DNA from: JAEULH01 sp963746275
Lineage (GTDB): Bacteria; Pseudomonadota; Alphaproteobacteria; Rhodospirillales; Defluviicoccaceae
DNA: 14,744 nt
Assembly: GCA_963746275.1 (NCBI GenBank)
Contig: CAVVAX010000015.1
Span: forward strand, 1-14,744
Reading direction: 5' to 3'
Position numbers and translations under genes: made by a program. Below, one piece after another: positions 1 through 6,882 of this stretch (position 1 is the stretch's first letter; the number at the start of each line of letters is the position of its first letter). The notes beneath the pieces were generated by a model, which was not told the DNA's origin, did not search any database, and saw only the letters and a list, made by a program, of their open reading frames with translations.

Positions 1-825
1 ACGCCGGAGATCTTCCACGGTGTTGCAGATTTCGTTGGCAACTCCTTGGCGCTCGCCCGTCAGGCTCTAAAAACCGACGCGGACGTCATCGTTCAAGCCG
101 GCGTCTACTTCATGGCCGAGACGGCGAAGCTGCTCAACCCCGACAAGACGGTTCTCATCCCGGACGTCGAGGCGGGGTGCTCTTTGGCAGCGTCAATCAC
201 GGGCGCAGACGTCCGGCTCCTCCGCGAAGCCTATCCCGGCGTTCCGATTGTGACCTACGTCAACACCTCGGCCGAAGTGAAAGCGGAATCGGACATCTGC
301 TGCACCTCTAGCAACGCCGTGCGGGTGGTCGAAGCGCTTGCGGCCCCGAAGGTCATTCTCCTGCCGGACGAGTACCTCGCGCAGTATGTCGCCAGCCAGA
401 CCAGCGTCGAGATCGTCGCTTGGCGGGGCCGCTGCGAGGTGCACGAGCAATTCACGGGAGGCGAGATCGAGGCGCTGCGTGATGTGGTCGACGGGCTCAT
501 CGTCATCGCCCACCCCGAATGCCCGCCCGAGGTCATCAGTGCCGCCGACTTCACCGGCTCGACAGCGGAGATGATCGACTACATCAACGTCCAGCGCCCG
601 TCCAAGGTCTTGCTACTCACGGAATGTTCCATGGGCGACAACATCGCCGCCGAAACGTCCAACGTCGAGTTCATAAAGCCCTGCGGTCTGTGTCCGCACA
701 TGAAACGGATCACGCTTGAAAAGATCCGGCGATCATTGGAAAGCATGCAGACGGAGGTCACGATCGATCCGCACGTCGCCGAGAGGGCGCGGGGCGCCGT
801 CCAACGGATGCTGGCGCTGACTTAA
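1..825 (+). CDS. nadA: Quinolinate synthase NadA, 3' part (start lies before the window)
   Basis: Condenses iminoaspartate with dihydroxyacetone phosphate to quinolinate, the second step of de novo NAD synthesis, using a [4Fe-4S] cluster. The frame is open from base 1 and already reads NadA sequence before the first usable start (TTG at 46), so the 5' end is missing. Visible family blocks, numbered from the codon at 46, are MAETAK at 23-28, PDVEAGCSLA with its cysteine at 45, VNTSAEVKAESDICCTSSNA at about 72-91, the GRCEVHEQF block, TECSMGDN, and the C-terminal CGLCPHMKRITLE. These include the three cysteine regions expected to hold the cluster. The end is normal, with TAA at 823-825. The next gene is nadC in the same direction, 165 bases on. 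Identity is very secure; only the N-terminus is unseen. Confidence 0.97.
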   Translation, partial: TPEIFHGVADFVGNSLALARQALKTDADVIVQAGVYFMAETAKLLNPDKTVLIPDVEAGCSLAASITGADVRLLREAYPGVPIVTYVNTSAEVKAESDICCTSSNAVRVVEALAAPKVILLPDEYLAQYVASQTSVEIVAWRGRCEVHEQFTGGEIEALRDVVDGLIVIAHPECPPEVISAADFTGSTAEMIDYINVQRPSKVLLLTECSMGDNIAAETSNVEFIKPCGLCPHMKRITLEKIRRSLESMQTEVTIDPHVAERARGAVQRMLALT

Positions 826-858
826 GCCGCGTAAGATTAGGTTGCACCACAGTCACCG

Positions 859-953
859 CGTCATGCGAGGAGGCGAAAGCCGACGAAGCGATCCACAAGG
901 TTGCTTTCTTCTGGATCGCCACCCGCGTCGCTGCGCTCGCGGTCGCGATGACG
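859..953. repeat. REP-like palindromic intergenic element, copy 1
   Basis: A 95-base GC-rich element fills most of the nadA-nadC gap. Its ends are imperfect inverted repeats (CGTCATGCGAGG at 859-870 against GTCGCGATGACG at 942-953). It shares TGCGAGGAGGCGAA, TGGATCGCCAC and CGCGATGACG, in that order, with the element at 3427-3503. This resembles the REP/small palindromic elements common between genes in alphaproteobacteria (general knowledge). No transposase is linked to it. Confidence 0.75.
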
Positions 954-990
954 TTGCTTCAATAATGGCTTTACGTCACGGAGAAACTGC

Positions 991-1851
991 ATGAGCGGGG
1001 CGTCGGCGTGCCTTCCCGACATCTTGATCGAGCCCGTGATCAGGGCGGCGTTGCTCGAAGATCTTGGCCGGGCGGGAGACATAACGACCGATGCGATTGT
1101 TCCTGCGACCTTGGTGGCCTCAGGAGAGATCGTTGCCCGCGAGCCCGGAACCGTCGCCGGGGTGCGTGCTGCCGAACTCGCGTTCCTCCTCCTCGATCCG
1201 GCGATGCGCTCTTGCATCCTCGCCCCCGATGGCGCGCGGGTCGCCTGCGGGGACGTGGTCATGCGCCTGAACGGTAGCGCGCGCGTGCTGCTCTCGGGCG
1301 AGCGGGTTGCGCTGAATACCTTGTGCCGGCTGTCCGGCATCGCCACGGCAACCGCTGAACTGGTTGCGGCCGTCGAAGGCCACGGCGTGACGATCACCTG
1401 CACCCGCAAGACGACGCCCGGCTTGCGCGCCCTGGAGAAGGCCGCCGTGCGTGCCGGGGGTGGAGCCAACCACCGCTTCGGCCTCGACGACGCCGTCCTC
1501 ATCAAGGACAACCACATCGCCTTGGCCGGCGGCGTCGTGCCGGCCATGGAACGCGCACGGCGGAGCGTCGGACACCTGGTCAAGATCGAGGTCGAGGTCG
1601 ACACGCTCGAACAGCTTGCCGAAGCCATGAGCGTCTCGCCGGACGCCGTCCTGCTCGACAACATGACCCCGGCTCAGCTGAAGGACGCCGTTGCGGTGGT
1701 GGACGGACGGGCGATCACCGAGGCCTCAGGGCGCATCACCCTTGCAACTGCGGCTGCGGTTGCGGCGACGGGGGTGGACATCATTTCCGTGGGGTGGCTG
1801 ACGCACAGCGCCAAGAGCCTGGATCTGGCTCTTGATATCGCACTGGCTTAG
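991..1851 (+). CDS. nadC: Nicotinate-nucleotide pyrophosphorylase (carboxylating), quinolinate phosphoribosyltransferase
   Basis: Converts quinolinate and PRPP to nicotinate mononucleotide with release of CO2, directly downstream of the NadA reaction. The 286-residue length is typical for the family. Recognisable blocks are EDLGRAGDITTDAI near the N-terminus, GERVALNTLCRLSGIAT (about 102-118), TCTRKTTPGLRALEKAAV (about 136-153) with Arg/Lys phosphate ligands, the GGGANHRFGLDDAVLIKDNH stretch (157-175), VEVDTLEQL, LLDNMTP, and the C-terminal EASGRITL and ISVGWLTHS blocks of the barrel. The ATG at 991 follows a GGAG ribosome-binding site about eight bases upstream. nadA lies upstream in the same direction, but the 165-base gap carries a repeat element, and nadB, which often sits between these genes, is absent. 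Confidence 0.97.
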   Translation: MSGASACLPDILIEPVIRAALLEDLGRAGDITTDAIVPATLVASGEIVAREPGTVAGVRAAELAFLLLDPAMRSCILAPDGARVACGDVVMRLNGSARVLLSGERVALNTLCRLSGIATATAELVAAVEGHGVTITCTRKTTPGLRALEKAAVRAGGGANHRFGLDDAVLIKDNHIALAGGVVPAMERARRSVGHLVKIEVEVDTLEQLAEAMSVSPDAVLLDNMTPAQLKDAVAVVDGRAITEASGRITLATAAAVAATGVDIISVGWLTHSAKSLDLALDIALA

Positions 1852-1960
1852 CCGACAGGCGGGCGGCGTGCCGAGGCTCGGGCAGCTCTCCCTTTAAACG
1901 CATACCCGCGCCTTCGCAGCGGCTTGACGCGGCGCGCTGAGCCCGTGATCACTGCCGCCG

Positions 1961-2948
1961 ATGCCGATGCCCTGGTCTCCCGACGCCGCCGTTCCGCACC
2001 TGCTGTTGTTGTTCGCGGCGCTCATCATCGATGCCGCCGTCGGCGGGCGGCCCGGGCCGTTCGGGGTCCTGCCGCACCCGGTGCGGCTGATCGGCGCCCG
2101 CATCGACCGGCTCGAGCGGTGGCTCAACCGGCGCGATCTCGGCGACGGCGCCCGCCGCCGGCGCGGTGTCCTGACAGTGCTCGTCGTCTGCGCCGTCTGC
2201 GGCGGCGTCGGCTGGGCCGTGGCGGCGGCAGCGCGAGAGGTCCCGGCGCTGCTCCTCGTCGAGCTCGCCCTCGTCGTCTCGCTCATCGCGCAACGGAGCC
2301 TGTTCGACCACGTCCGCGCCGTCGCCCGTGCGCTGCGCAGCGGCGGCGTCGAGGCCGGGCGCAGCGCCGTCGGCCACATCGTCGGTCGGGACGTTCGGGT
2401 TTTGGACGAACACGGGGTCGCCCGCGCCGCAGTCGAATCGTGCGCCGAGAACTTCAGCGATGGTGTCGTTGCCCCGGTCTTCTGGTATGCCCTGGCCGGG
2501 CTTCCGGGCCTCCTGGTCTACAAGGCCGTCAACACGCTGGACAGCATGATCGGCCACCGGTCCGAGCGCTACCTGGCCTTCGGCTGGGCCGCGCGCCCGC
2601 CTCGATGACCTTGCGAACCTGATCCCGGCCCGCCTCGCCGGGCTGTTGCTGGTGGCCGGGGCCGCCGTGCTGCCCGATGCGTGCGGGCGGCGGGGGCTTG
2701 CGACCATGCTTCGCGATGCCGGCAGGCACCGCTCGCCGAATGCCGGCTGGCCCGAAGCGGCCGCCGCCGGCGCCCTGGGCCTGGCGCTCGGCGGGCCCCG
2801 CCGCTACGGCGAAGAGGTCGCCCCCGAGCCCTGGCTGGGTGGCGGCCGGGCGGACGCGAGCGCCGAAGACATCGAGCGCATGCTGCGGCTCTACGCCGCG
2901 GCCTGCCTGCTCAACGCCGCCGCCATTGCCGCCTTTGCATGCTTCTGA
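1961..2948 (+). pseudogene. cobD: Adenosylcobinamide-phosphate synthase CobD/CbiB, interrupted by a +1 frameshift
   Basis: The CobD/CbiB family is an integral membrane protein that attaches aminopropanol (phosphate) to adenosylcobyric acid in cobalamin synthesis. The first part (1961-2608) reads an N-terminal hydrophobic segment, the family's HPVRLIGARI and ERWLNR blocks, further hydrophobic stretches, ESCAENFSDGVVAPVFWYAL, and KAVNTLDSMIGHRSERYLAF. That frame stops at 2608. The next frame continues exactly where the family should, with LDDLANLIPARLAGLLLVAG, then RDAGRHRSPNAGWPEAA, YGEEVAPEP and a final hydrophobic helix to TGA at 2946-2948. Removing one C from the CCC at 2596-2598 restores a single protein of about 328 residues, the usual length. 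The start could be ATG 1961 or 1967, both without a strong ribosome-binding site. Whether the break is a true mutation or a sequencing error cannot be told from here. Confidence 0.9.
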
Positions 2949-2962
2949 TCCACCGCGCCATG

Positions 2963-2985
2963 AACCCTGCGGCGTTTTCAGGGTT
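2963..2985 (+). terminator. Inverted repeat after cobD, possible terminator or leader hairpin
   Basis: A perfect 7-base inverted repeat (AACCCTG / CAGGGTT) with a 9-base loop lies 15 bases after the cobD stop and 36 bases before the next start. There is no T-run after the 3' arm, so it is not a classical Rho-independent terminator. It may be a weak terminator or a 5' leader stem. Confidence 0.35.
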
Positions 2986-3020
2986 GCTGTGAGGCAACGA
3001 GCGTAAGGAGATGCGACAAG

Positions 3021-3365
3021 ATGGCAAGCGAGCTCTACCCCGAGGCAACCCGGGCCCTGGTCGATGAGCGGAACGCCTTAGCCCCCGAGATCAGCGCGGC
3101 GTTCCAGGCCTTCCAGAAACAAGTCTTCGCCGACGGCGCCCTGCCGGCGAAGACCAAGCAACTGATTGCGGTGGCGGTGGCGCACGTGACCCAGTGCCCC
3201 TACTGCATCAAGGGCCACACCCGCGGCGCCCTGCGCGCCGGGGCGAGCGCGCAGGAGATCATGGAAGCGGTCTGGGTAGCGGCCGAGATGCGCGCCGGCG
3301 GCGCCATAGCCCACAGCCTGCTCGCCGCTGAGACCATGCAGGGGCTGGCGAAGAAGGAGGGCTAG
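3021..3365 (+). CDS. Carboxymuconolactone decarboxylase family protein (AhpD-like, CxxC)
   Basis: A 114-residue all-helical protein of the CMD/AhpD family. The core signature is the HVTQCPYCIKGH stretch, with Cys59, Cys62 and His66 forming the CxxC...H redox/proton-relay site of AhpD-like alkylhydroperoxidases, followed by the usual helix RAGASAQEIMEAVWVAAEMR. The length fits the short single-domain members. The start at ATG 3021 is supported by AAGGAG eleven bases upstream. It stands alone between cobD and a repeat element. The CxxC makes an antioxidant or thiol-disulphide role more likely than true carboxymuconolactone decarboxylation, but the substrate cannot be read from sequence. Confidence 0.88.
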   Translation: MASELYPEATRALVDERNALAPEISAAFQAFQKQVFADGALPAKTKQLIAVAVAHVTQCPYCIKGHTRGALRAGASAQEIMEAVWVAAEMRAGGAIAHSLLAAETMQGLAKKEG

Positions 3366-3426
3366 CACCGGCCCGTAGGCGGTGCCTTCGCTGGGGTGCC
3401 AAGGCTCTCGGCTTCACCGCCGCGTT

Positions 3427-3503
3427 GTCAATGCGAGGAGGCGAAGCGCGACGCGCCGGTTGTGGTCGTGGATCGCCACGCCGCTTTGCGGCTCGCGATG
3501 ACG
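3427..3503. repeat. REP-like palindromic intergenic element, copy 2
   Basis: A 77-base element shares its left arm (TGCGAGGAGGCGAA), inner block (TGGATCGCCAC) and right end (CGCGATGACG) with the 859-953 element, in the same orientation, while the centre differs. The terminal GTCAATGCGAGG and CTCGCGATGACG are imperfect inverted repeats. It occupies the gap between the CMD gene and the convergent transglutaminase gene; nothing else is evident in 3366-3543. Confidence 0.75.
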
Positions 3504-3543
3504 GTGTTTCCGCTAAGGTTAGGCGAGAAGCAGAGCGCGGCAT

Positions 3544-4437
3544 CTAGCCGGCCTCGGCCTTGGTCACCTGGACGTCGACGTCCATGCCGACGAAGGCGTT
3601 CCCTGGGCCGGCGAAGGTACCCTGCACCGGGACGGACTGTGACGGCGACCGGGTGACGGCGACGCGGATGAGGTTCTCGCCGCCAATGATCCCGTTCGTC
3701 GGGTCAAACTCCGTCCACCCGGCGCCCGGCACATAGACCTGGACCCAGGCGTGGGTCGAGGCGCCGCCGACTAAGCCGTCGGGGGAGACCTCGGCGGCGG
3801 CATCGTAGAGATAGCCGCTGACGAAGCGCGCGGCGAGGCCCAGGGTACGCAGCGCCTCGATCATCAGGAGGGCGTAGTCGCGGCAGGTCCCCGAGCCGCT
3901 GGCGATGGTCTCGGCAGGCATCTGCGTGCCCATCTGCTCGCGCGCCCGGTAGGAAAACTGCGCCTTGATGCCGTGCGTCATCGCCGTCAGCAGCTTCAAC
4001 GTGCCGACCGGCGTGCCGTCGTAGAACTGCTTCACCCACAGCTCGAGCGTCTTATCGGCGTCGGGGTAGCGGCGCATGATCGACGGCATCAGATCCGGCA
4101 TGTCGTCCGCCGAGTACTGGAATGGATAGACTTCGGCGCCGGGGTCGATCTCGAAGGCGGGGGCGGTATAGGGGAAGTGCTGAAGCAGGATCTCGCTTTC
4201 GAACCTGAGCTCGCTCGCCTCGTCGGAGAATCTGGCGAAGGCGATTGAATTGCCGAAGACGTCGTGCACCCAGCGGACCTCCGACGGCGGTGGCGAGATG
4301 GTCATCTTGGTGTCGATCAGGTCCATGTCGTGACTGTCGCGCGGGCGAAACATCATCCGGTGCTCGCCGAAGCGCACGGGACAGTTGTAGCGGTAGACCG
4401 TCGTATGGGTCACCCGGATCGTCTTCATTCCTTGCAT
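3544..4437 (-). CDS. Transglutaminase-like cysteine protease homologue family protein
   Basis: A 297-residue protein with the bacterial transglutaminase N-terminal beta region (about 5-90, starting KTIRVTHTTVYRY) followed by the papain-like transglutaminase core. The catalytic triad is visible: Cys185 in GSGTCRDYA, His229 in STHAWVQVY, and Asp245 in TEFDPTNG. There is no signal peptide or membrane segment, so a cytoplasmic location is likely. Related genes often sit with alpha-E and ATP-grasp-like genes, but none is present here. Two starts are possible: ATG 4437, or ATG 4428, which lies nine bases after GAGGGG and begins the family at MKTIRV; the second looks more natural. It is divergent from rpoH across about 385 bases. 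The substrate is unknown; hydrolysis of peptide or isopeptide bonds is a family-level guess. Confidence 0.9.
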   Translation of the reverse strand: MQGMKTIRVTHTTVYRYNCPVRFGEHRMMFRPRDSHDMDLIDTKMTISPPPSEVRWVHDVFGNSIAFARFSDEASELRFESEILLQHFPYTAPAFEIDPGAEVYPFQYSADDMPDLMPSIMRRYPDADKTLELWVKQFYDGTPVGTLKLLTAMTHGIKAQFSYRAREQMGTQMPAETIASGSGTCRDYALLMIEALRTLGLAARFVSGYLYDAAAEVSPDGLVGGASTHAWVQVYVPGAGWTEFDPTNGIIGGENLIRVAVTRSPSQSVPVQGTFAGPGNAFVGMDVDVQVTKAEAG

Positions 4438-4644
4438 CCCCTCATGTGTGCTCAGCCAGCTCTGCTACGACAGGACATTCTCGCCACCCGCCGGTGGGAA
4501 GCCGCCTCTCTCCTTCCTTGCTGACGATGCCGGGCTCTTGCTGAGGATACGGGGGGCGGCGTGGCAGAGGCTTATCCGCGCCGCGCTGCCGCCGCCAAGC
4601 CCGCCCGCCGATGATCGCTTACCCCAAGCTCAGCGTGACGGTGG

Positions 4645-4665
4645 CGCCATAGGGCCGCTATGGCG
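4645..4665. promoter_or_regulatory. Perfect dyad upstream of the rpoH promoter, possible operator
   Basis: CGCCATAG and CTATGGCG form a perfect 8-base inverted repeat around a 5-base centre. It ends six bases before the -35 box of the promoter at 4672, so its centre lies roughly 50 bases before the expected transcription start. This is a typical place for a dimeric activator or repressor. No T-run follows, and no gene reads into it from upstream, so a terminator is unlikely. Confidence 0.5.
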
Positions 4666-4671
4666 TGATCG

Positions 4672-4700
4672 TTGACATGTTCTACGTGTGTTCTTATATT
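4672..4700 (+). promoter_or_regulatory. Sigma70-type promoter for rpoH
   Basis: TTGACA (4672-4677), a 17-base spacer, and TATATT (4695-4700): a perfect -35 and a near-perfect -10 with ideal spacing. It is strikingly AT-rich for this GC-rich window. Transcription would begin near 4707, leaving a leader of about 115 bases before the rpoH start. The rest of 4438-4671 shows no gene. Confidence 0.75.
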
Positions 4701-4822
4701 TGAGGTTGCCGAAGTTTGTTGGGGCTTTACCGTCCACGCGGGCGATGTGTCGCCCCAAGAACAATGATCGCCGGCGCAAGCAGCGGCGTACCCTGTCACG
4801 GGTTAAGGACAAAGGGGGACCC

Positions 4823-5726
4823 ATGCTGAATTCTACTGGAATGCACGAAGATAGCCTTGTTAGGCACATGCGTGCCTCGCGGAAGTATCCGATGCTGGAC
4901 AGCGAGACCGAGTTCTCACCTCGCCCGCCGCTGGCGGGACGAGCGCGACCCGGGCGCAGCCGACCGGCTCGTCGGCAGCCACCAGCGCTTGGTCGTGAAG
5001 ATCGCCAACGAGTACCGAGGCTATGGTTTGCCTCTCGCCGATCTCGTTTCGGAGGGCAACGTCGGCCTGATGCAGGCGGTCGTCAAGTTCGACCCCGATC
5101 TCGGCTATCGGCTGTCGACGTACGCAATGTGGTGGATCCGCGCCGCGATCACCGACTACGTGCTCCGCACCTCGTCGCTGGTCCGCATGGCCACGAACGA
5201 GCATCAGAAGCGGCTGTTCTTCAACTTGCGCCGGCTCAAGGCGAAGCACCAGGGGCCGCGCGAGGGAATGCTGACGCCACAGTCGGTCACCGCCATCTCC
5301 AAGGAGCTGGGCGTTCCGGAGTTGGAGATCGTGCTGATGGACCGGCGCCTCGGCATGCCCGATCTGTCGTTGAACGCTTCGGCCGGCGAGGATGGCGACA
5401 GCGACTCGCAGTGGCAGGATTTCCTGGTCGACGACGGTGAGAGCCAGGAAACCACCGTCATCCGCGACGACGAGCGGGAGAAGCGGCGGGCGTTGCTGGA
5501 CGATGCCTTGGGCACGCTGGACGCCCGCGAGCGGCATATCCTGGTCGAGCGCAAGCTGAAGGAGGACCCGCCGAAGCTCTCCGATCTCGCCGCCGAATAC
5601 GGCATTTCGCGCGAGCGGGTCCGGCAGTTGGAAGCCCGCGCGCTCGGCAAGCTCAGGACGGCGATGCGCAAAGCGGCGACCGATGCCGGGTTGTTGCAGC
5701 CGCAACCGGCGGAAGCGACCGACTGA
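4823..5726 (+). pseudogene. rpoH: RNA polymerase heat-shock sigma factor RpoH (sigma-32), with a single-base frameshift near the 5' end
   Basis: Directs RNA polymerase to heat-shock promoters. The start at ATG 4823 has the ribosome-binding site AAAGGGGGA just upstream and reads MLNSTGMHEDSLVRHMRASR then KYPMLDSETEFS, matching the RpoH N-terminus. The frame then shifts, and the rest continues one frame over as LARRWRDERDPGAADRLVGS, VSEGNVGLMQAVVKFDPDLG, YAMWWIRAAITDYVLR (region 2), the RpoH-box-like QKRLFFNLRRLK, and the region 4 helix-turn-helix LSDLAAEYGISRERVRQLEA. Removing one C from the CC at 4918-4919 restores one protein of about 300 residues, close to the family's usual length. A shorter product from TTG 4857 would have an unrelated N-terminus and is not a natural start. 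rpoH is followed by ssrA and sspB, so the neighbourhood concerns protein quality control. Confidence 0.92.
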
Positions 5727-5810
5727 GCCACCGCCGCGGCGGCGCCGGCGCTGCCCCGGGCGTTGTCGCGCCTCCCTCTCTGTACCTTTCGGAAGCGCGC
5801 ATGACCCGCC

Positions 5811-5840
5811 TTGCGCGAGTAGCCTCTGCAAGCTTATATT
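5811..5840 (+). promoter_or_regulatory. Probable promoter of ssrA
   Basis: TTGCGC (5811-5816), an 18-base spacer and TATATT (5835-5840) lie just before the tmRNA gene; transcription would begin at about 5847. The -10 box is the same hexamer as in the rpoH promoter. The -35 box matches only in TTG. Confidence 0.5.
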
Positions 5841-5847
5841 GATGATG

Positions 5848-6133
5848 TCGCACACGCGACTACGGCGATAAACGCTTCGCGGAATAGGCGTTGCGGACCC
5901 GGGGGCAGTGCCCGGCGCCTCCACCAAATTCCGAAGCCTGAGTAGATGTACCGCGGGCATCGGCATGAGGGGGCGAAACAGGATCGACGTGCGTAGTAAA
6001 GGTGGAGTTTTCGCCCGGCATGGTACCGCCGTTATCGGGCCAATCCTACAGATGCCAACGATAATGAGGCATATGCTCTAGCCGCATAGGCTTGAGCGGG
6101 GTTCGGGAGGCGCCTGGCAACAGAAGCCTCCCA
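5848..6133 (+). ncRNA. ssrA: Transfer-messenger RNA, circularly permuted two-piece form; tag ANDNEAYALAA
   Basis: tmRNA rescues stalled ribosomes and adds a degradation tag. The gene is permuted as in alphaproteobacteria. The acceptor piece comes first, with its T-arm region and genomically encoded 3' CCA at 5924-5926. A spacer of about 42 bases follows, then the coding piece beginning GGGGGCGAAACAGGATCGAC at 5969. The acceptor stem pairs across the permutation: 5969-5975 (GGGGGCG) with 5916-5922 (CGCCTCC), including the G-U pair at the third position (5971 with 5920) that marks alanylation. The tag frame begins with resume codon GCC at 6054 and stops with TAG at 6087-6089: ANDNEAYALAA, with the alphaproteobacterial ANDN start and a ClpX-type LAA end. 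A stem GGGAGGC/GCCTCCC (6105-6132) closes the coding piece. The outer ends (5848 and 6133) are estimates. Confidence 0.96.
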
Positions 6134-6135
6134 CT

Positions 6136-6161
6136 TACCGCGGCTTTTCCCTCGGGCGGTA
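6136..6161 (+). other. Inverted repeat between ssrA and the sspB start
   Basis: TACCGC (6136-6141) and GCGGTA (6156-6161) form a 6-base stem around a pyrimidine-rich 14-base loop, ending four bases before the sspB ATG. It may help end or process the tmRNA transcript, or may mask the weak sspB ribosome-binding site. Confidence 0.35.
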
Positions 6162-6165
6162 GGCG

Positions 6166-6678
6166 ATGACAGAGCACCATCCCGACGCCCTCCCCTATGC
6201 CCTATGGGTGCAAGACGCCCTTCGCGGCGTCGTTCGCCGCGCCCTGGAGCACACCTCCCGCTTCGGCCCGGTCGGCGAGCACCACTTCTACGTCTCGTTC
6301 CGCACCACCGACGCCGGCGTCAACATCCCCGACCATCTTCGCGCCCGCTACCCCAGCGAGATGACCATCGTCCTGCAGCACCAGTTCTGGGACCTGGAGG
6401 TCGGCGCCGACGCCTTCAGCGTGTCGCTGCGCTTTGGCGGCAGGCTGACGCCGCTGCGCATCCCGTTCGCGGCCATCAGCGCCTTTGGCGACCCCTCCGT
6501 CAACTTCGGCCTGCAGTTCATGACCCCGGGCGGTGAGAACGAAGCGGGAGCGGTGGGCACGGCACGACCCGAGGATGCCTTGCCCGACGCCGCGGCGCCC
6601 GGGGCGACAACCGAGTTAGCCGCGGAGAAGACCGACGGCGGCCGGGTCATCGCGTTCGACCATTTCCGCAAGAAGTAG
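6166..6678 (+). CDS. sspB: ClpXP adaptor protein SspB (alphaproteobacterial type)
   Basis: SspB binds ssrA-tagged proteins and tethers them to the ClpX hexamer for degradation by ClpXP. The 170-residue protein has the alpha-SspB layout. A folded substrate-binding body (1-120) includes the EHHFYVSFRTTDAGV and MTIVLQHQFWDLEV blocks. An Ala/Glu-rich flexible linker follows (about 121-158). The protein ends in the basic-hydrophobic ClpX-binding tail GRVIAFDHFRKK (159-170). Start ATG 6166 has only a weak ribosome-binding site. The gene begins about 30 bases after the tmRNA gene that encodes the tag it should recognise. The ANDN at the start of that tag corresponds to the part SspB proteins contact (family knowledge). 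Confidence 0.94.
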   Translation: MTEHHPDALPYALWVQDALRGVVRRALEHTSRFGPVGEHHFYVSFRTTDAGVNIPDHLRARYPSEMTIVLQHQFWDLEVGADAFSVSLRFGGRLTPLRIPFAAISAFGDPSVNFGLQFMTPGGENEAGAVGTARPEDALPDAAAPGATTELAAEKTDGGRVIAFDHFRKK

Positions 6679-6732
6679 CCTATCCCAGCGCCGGCGAGGC
6701 GCGCCCCCCCGTGGAGTCCTGCGGCGCGCGCT

Positions 6733-6761
6733 TTGACAGCGGGGGCCGGCTTGTGTAGCCT
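6733..6761 (+). promoter_or_regulatory. Likely promoter of rpsD
   Basis: TTGACA (6733-6738), 17 bases, and TAGCCT (6756-6761): a perfect -35 with a GC-rich -10, as is common in alphaproteobacterial promoters. It lies about 120 bases before the rpsD start. The rest of 6679-6882 shows no gene; reading the rpsD frame back to TTG 6733 adds about 50 residues unlike any S4. Confidence 0.5.
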
Positions 6762-6882
6762 CCCGGCCTTCACCTCCCGGGAACGCGGGCGGATGGCGCT
6801 TGCGCCTGAGCCCCGCTCCGCATGTCGTGCTGGGCCTACCGGGACAACAACATCCGCAGCATCAGCGAGAGCGACGAGGACC

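Noticed and set aside
1852..1960. Possible cobalamin riboswitch ahead of cobD
   Set aside because: No B12-box-like sequence or the usual conserved core could be found in this short leader.
3396..3656. Plus-strand small open frame beginning at 3396
   Set aside because: It is a translation of the REP-like element running into the antisense of the transglutaminase gene.
4438..4660. Small open frames in the gap between the transglutaminase gene and rpoH
   Set aside because: No ribosome-binding site and no family-like sequence; they overlap one another in different frames.
4860..5966. Minus-strand open frame across rpoH and ssrA
   Set aside because: Its N-terminal part is the reverse complement of the tmRNA acceptor region, a well-known false gene.
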